Below are positions 5,233 through 6,889 of a stretch of DNA of 6,889 nucleotides, one piece after another (the first letter of the stretch is position 1; each line of letters starts with the position of its first letter). The notes under the pieces are model-generated. The model saw nothing but the letters and a program-made list of their open reading frames with translations, was not told the DNA's origin and did not search any database. The stretch is from an uncultured Verrucomicrobiota bacterium. GTDB lineage: Bacteria; Verrucomicrobiota; Verrucomicrobiia; Methylacidiphilales; Verrucolacustridaceae. Location: contig CAIVGD010000221.1 in assembly GCA_903905395.1 (NCBI GenBank), forward strand, positions 1 through 6,889. The letters run 5' to 3'. The translations under genes were made by a program, and so were the position numbers.

Positions 5233-5756
5233 GCGGTGGAAGCCTGTGCCTCCAGCATGGGAGTCGCCTGCACGCCGCCCCCGTTGAGATAGAATCCCGC
5301 CCCCGCCTGCTGGGGAAGCAACATCATCGCCAGCGCCTCCTTCCAAGTACCATCCACCCAGTAAGGGTTGCCGAGAAAATCACCGGTCTGCCCAAATTCA
5401 CCGAAGAACCAGGTGTAGTTTTCCAACCCCTCCGCAAACCCGCCGGTTTGTGCCACCACGAGAGTCTTTTTGCCCTCTACCCCATCTTCCGCTTGGCAGA
5501 TCAGTTCTCCTCCATCCTGCAGAGTCCAGCGCACATCCCAGTAGGTGGTATCTCCGTCGACCCAAGTCGATCCGTGCGCCCGCACCATCGTGCTTAAGGC
5601 GCGCGCAAATCGGTTCCAATCATCAGTAGCCCACTCGCTCGGCTGGAGAATCTGTTGCACCCGCTGGAGGCGTGTGCGCCACTCCTGCGTGATGCGACGA
5701 AGTTCAACGCGACTTATCACGGCTGGCTCAGCGGGACCGACGCTCGCCCGAATCAC
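5226..5756 (-). CDS. Unrecognised Trp-rich protein
   Basis: 176 residues from GTG at 5756. A second GTG at 5720 would give 164. Neither has a properly spaced Shine-Dalgarno: GGAAG abuts the first GTG. An N-terminal helix (RVELRRITQEWRTRLQRVQQIL) is followed by an alpha/beta-looking region with many Trp and Tyr residues (SEWATDDWNRFA, TTYWDVRWTLQDG, ENYTWFFGEFGQ, NPYWVDGTWKEALAMMLL) and a Gly/Ala-rich tail. There is no signal peptide or membrane segment in this frame. The start overlaps the end of the upstream membrane-protein gene by 29 nt, so the two are probably translationally coupled. A +1 frameshift in the overlap would fuse this region to the coiled coil of that protein, which would make it an exported C-terminal domain. 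I do not recognise the family. Confidence 0.7.
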   Translation of the reverse strand: MIRASVGPAEPAVISRVELRRITQEWRTRLQRVQQILQPSEWATDDWNRFARALSTMVRAHGSTWVDGDTTYWDVRWTLQDGGELICQAEDGVEGKKTLVVAQTGGFAEGLENYTWFFGEFGQTGDFLGNPYWVDGTWKEALAMMLLPQQAGAGFYLNGGGVQATPMLEAQASTAQ

Positions 5757-6339
5757 CTTCCAGCATCGAGAGACGTTGGCGCACTGTGGCCGCGTCCTTC
5801 TCTTGCCGACTCAATTGGGCCTTCGCCTGCTCAAGCAGGGAAAGCTGTTTGGCCAATTGCGCTCCAGCCGATTCCAATCCGCTGGCTAGCTCGGCATCCC
5901 GGGATTGGAGGGAAGCGATCTCTTTGTTGATCCTCTGTTCCATCTGATCCACCGTCACACTTTGTCGCTGAATCTGCTTCCAGAGGACGAAACCCCCAAA
6001 TCCGGAAAGGGTGGCACAACCCACAATGATGAGGAGTAAGGCGAGTCCCACCCCGCCCAAGATGGAAGTTACCGCCCTCTGCTCTTTGCGTTGGCGATCG
6101 ATGCTCCGTTTGACGTTAAGGGCGGCTGGGGTGGATGGATTGTTCATGGAAGATTCCTCCTGCTGTGTTGGGGACGCTGAAGGGGGGTTGTAACCAACCG
6201 GCCGTGGTGGGCCTTTGATGACCACCACATCCGGATCTCCGCCCGCCCCGCTCGAGGAAGAGGGGGATGGGTTGGAATTCGAGCCAAAAGGCAATTCAGG
6301 CTCGGATGTCGTTGGTGATGGGTTCAAGGTTTCCTTCAT
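5728..6339 (-). CDS. Single-span membrane (or lipid-anchored) protein with coiled coil
   Basis: 203 residues from ATG 6339, or 139 from ATG 6147. Residues 1-64 are Pro/Ser/Gly-rich and look disordered. Residues 77-88 are strongly basic (KRSIDRQRKEQR), followed by a hydrophobic segment at about 91-119 (ILGGVGLALLLIIVG then CATLSGFGGFVLW). Residues about 126-195 form a Gln/Ala/Glu-rich coiled coil. The basic flank predicts N-in, C-out topology, with the coil in the periplasm. IVGC (105-108) fits a lipobox, but the sequence stays hydrophobic after the Cys, so a plain anchor is more likely. The upstream start has GAAGGG and AAGGA before it, while the internal start has a much stronger, ideally spaced AGGAGGA. 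The gene begins 63 nt after the preceding small gene and overlaps the next one by 29 nt. No family is recognised. Confidence 0.7.
   Translation of the reverse strand: MKETLNPSPTTSEPELPFGSNSNPSPSSSSGAGGDPDVVVIKGPPRPVGYNPPSASPTQQEESSMNNPSTPAALNVKRSIDRQRKEQRAVTSILGGVGLALLLIIVGCATLSGFGGFVLWKQIQRQSVTVDQMEQRINKEIASLQSRDAELASGLESAGAQLAKQLSLLEQAKAQLSRQEKDAATVRQRLSMLEGDSGERRSR
6155..6161 (-). promoter_or_regulatory. Strong internal Shine-Dalgarno within the membrane-protein gene
   Basis: On the - strand AGGAGGA lies 7 nt before the in-frame ATG at 6147, the best ribosome binding site in the window. It suggests that the shorter 139-residue form is made, either alone or together with the 203-residue form from ATG 6339. 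Confidence 0.6.
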
Positions 6340-6402
6340 GCGTCCTTGCCCTTCGGATTTGAGCGTCCAGAGGACGTTTGGCGAGTGATTCTTTCGCAGA
6401 AG

Positions 6403-6714
6403 TTAGTCCGCCCGCTTCCTTACCCTCTGGGCTTCCACGCCGGATGGCTGTTCCACCCTGGGCGAACCCAGCCCATTCCCTCGGCGAATCAGGCTTTGGG
6501 CGTTCAACTGCACCGCCTCGTCAGGCCTTCTCCATACGGCCTCCAAGACCTCACAGATTCCCTCGTCCCCCTCCCCAGCATGATCCACAGCCACCCGTAA
6601 AAAATCTTCCGCCTCCTGAATCGGGTAGAGCCCCGGACACTCCCTTGCTCTCTCCTCCAGCTTGGCCAGCAGTTCGAGTCTCCGCGGCGAGGGAATCTCT
6701 TCTCGGTCTTTCAC
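6403..6714 (-). CDS. Unrecognised small charged protein
   Basis: 103 residues from GTG at 6714, preceded by GAGGAAG (6729-6723) with about 8 nt spacing, which decides this start. The frame stays open upstream to a TTG at 6762 (119 residues), but that adds only a Pro/Gly-rich stretch without a good ribosome site. The protein is rich in Glu and Arg and mainly helical in look (RRLELLAKLEERARECPGLY, EAEDFLRVAVDHAGEGDEG, ICEVLEAVWRRPDEAVQL), ending in a basic tail. It has one Cys near residue 25 and another near residue 54, and no signal peptide or membrane segment. It is the first gene of the - strand block in the window, 63 nt before the membrane-protein gene. The function is unknown. Confidence 0.5.
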   Translation of the reverse strand: MKDREEIPSPRRLELLAKLEERARECPGLYPIQEAEDFLRVAVDHAGEGDEGICEVLEAVWRRPDEAVQLNAQSLIRRGNGLGSPRVEQPSGVEAQRVRKRAD

Positions 6715-6722
6715 GGGGGGAT

Positions 6723-6729
6723 CTTCCTC
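6723..6729 (-). promoter_or_regulatory. Ribosome binding site of the small charged-protein gene
   Basis: GAGGAAG on the - strand lies 8 nt before GTG 6714. It argues for this start over the in-frame TTG at 6762. Confidence 0.5.
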
Positions 6730-6762
6730 GCCCGGAGGGCCCGCTGTCCAGATGGGTCGCAA

Positions 6763-6889
6763 TTATTTTTGCGCCCCCCCTTCAAATTCACCGCCAACCC
6801 GCAAGCTTATTCATCCGTGCAGTTGCCCACCCCCCTCCGCTCAAGGCAATATCTGCAAAGTGCAAATCGATCGTCGATCCGCTTTGGCC
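6763..6889. other. Upstream region of the - strand gene block
   Basis: No supported gene lies here. Read on the - strand it should include the leader or promoter of the three-gene block, but I see no acceptable -35/-10 pair. Notable content is a C7 run at 6774-6780 and a short inverted repeat ATCGA/TCGAT with a 3-nt spacer at 6866-6878. Confidence 0.3.

Noticed and set aside
5545..5889. 114-codon + frame opposite the - strand block
   Set aside because: It lies antisense to two overlapping - strand genes, and the product shows no domain or sensible composition.
6866..6878. ATCGA/TCGAT inverted repeat near the window end
   Set aside because: Only 5 bp with CG-rich simple sequence, and unsupported by a promoter or second site.

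Overview
The window carries the 3' part of a branched-chain amino-acid biosynthesis cluster on the + strand (a GYF-like protein gene, ilvN, ilvC, leuA), then a convergent RNA-binding protein gene and a three-gene block of unrecognised proteins on the - strand. The base composition is moderately GC-rich. The LeuA, IlvC and IlvN proteins are ordinary bacterial types. The short RRM protein with Arg/Gly-rich flanks and the structured intergenic repeats would fit a Verrucomicrobiota or other PVC-group bacterium. That placement is an inference from style, not from a marker gene.

Layout. 22-585: cytoplasmic protein with one clear and one weaker GYF-like module and a C-terminal coiled coil. 637-1110: ilvN, the regulatory subunit of acetohydroxyacid synthase. 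1151-2176: ilvC, ketol-acid reductoisomerase. These three lie head to tail with gaps of 51 and 40 nt and look like one operon. ilvB is not in the window and is probably upstream. 2177-2690: a 514-nt non-coding stretch full of hairpins, including two inverted 45-nt units of identical architecture. 2691-4259: leuA, 2-isopropylmalate synthase. 4269-4907 (-): RRM protein whose stop codon is only 9 nt from that of leuA. A perfect 9-bp stem inside the leuA 3' end could serve as terminator for both.

4908-5067 is a divergent promoter-sized gap. 5068-5232 (+) is a possible 54-residue small gene. On the - strand from 6714 to 5226 lie three tightly packed genes of unknown function: a small charged protein, a single-span membrane (or lipid-anchored) protein with a coiled coil, and a Trp-rich protein whose start overlaps the end of the membrane protein. 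6763-6889 holds no gene I can support.

IlvN, IlvC and LeuA act in sequence: AHAS regulation, then acetolactate or acetohydroxybutyrate to the dihydroxy acid, then the branch to leucine from 2-oxoisovalerate. The most unusual content is the inverted repeat pair at 2275-2415. Its two units keep the same structure with different stem sequences, which is a covariation pattern. The small ORF at 5068-5232 and the dual start of the membrane protein gene are also worth checking.
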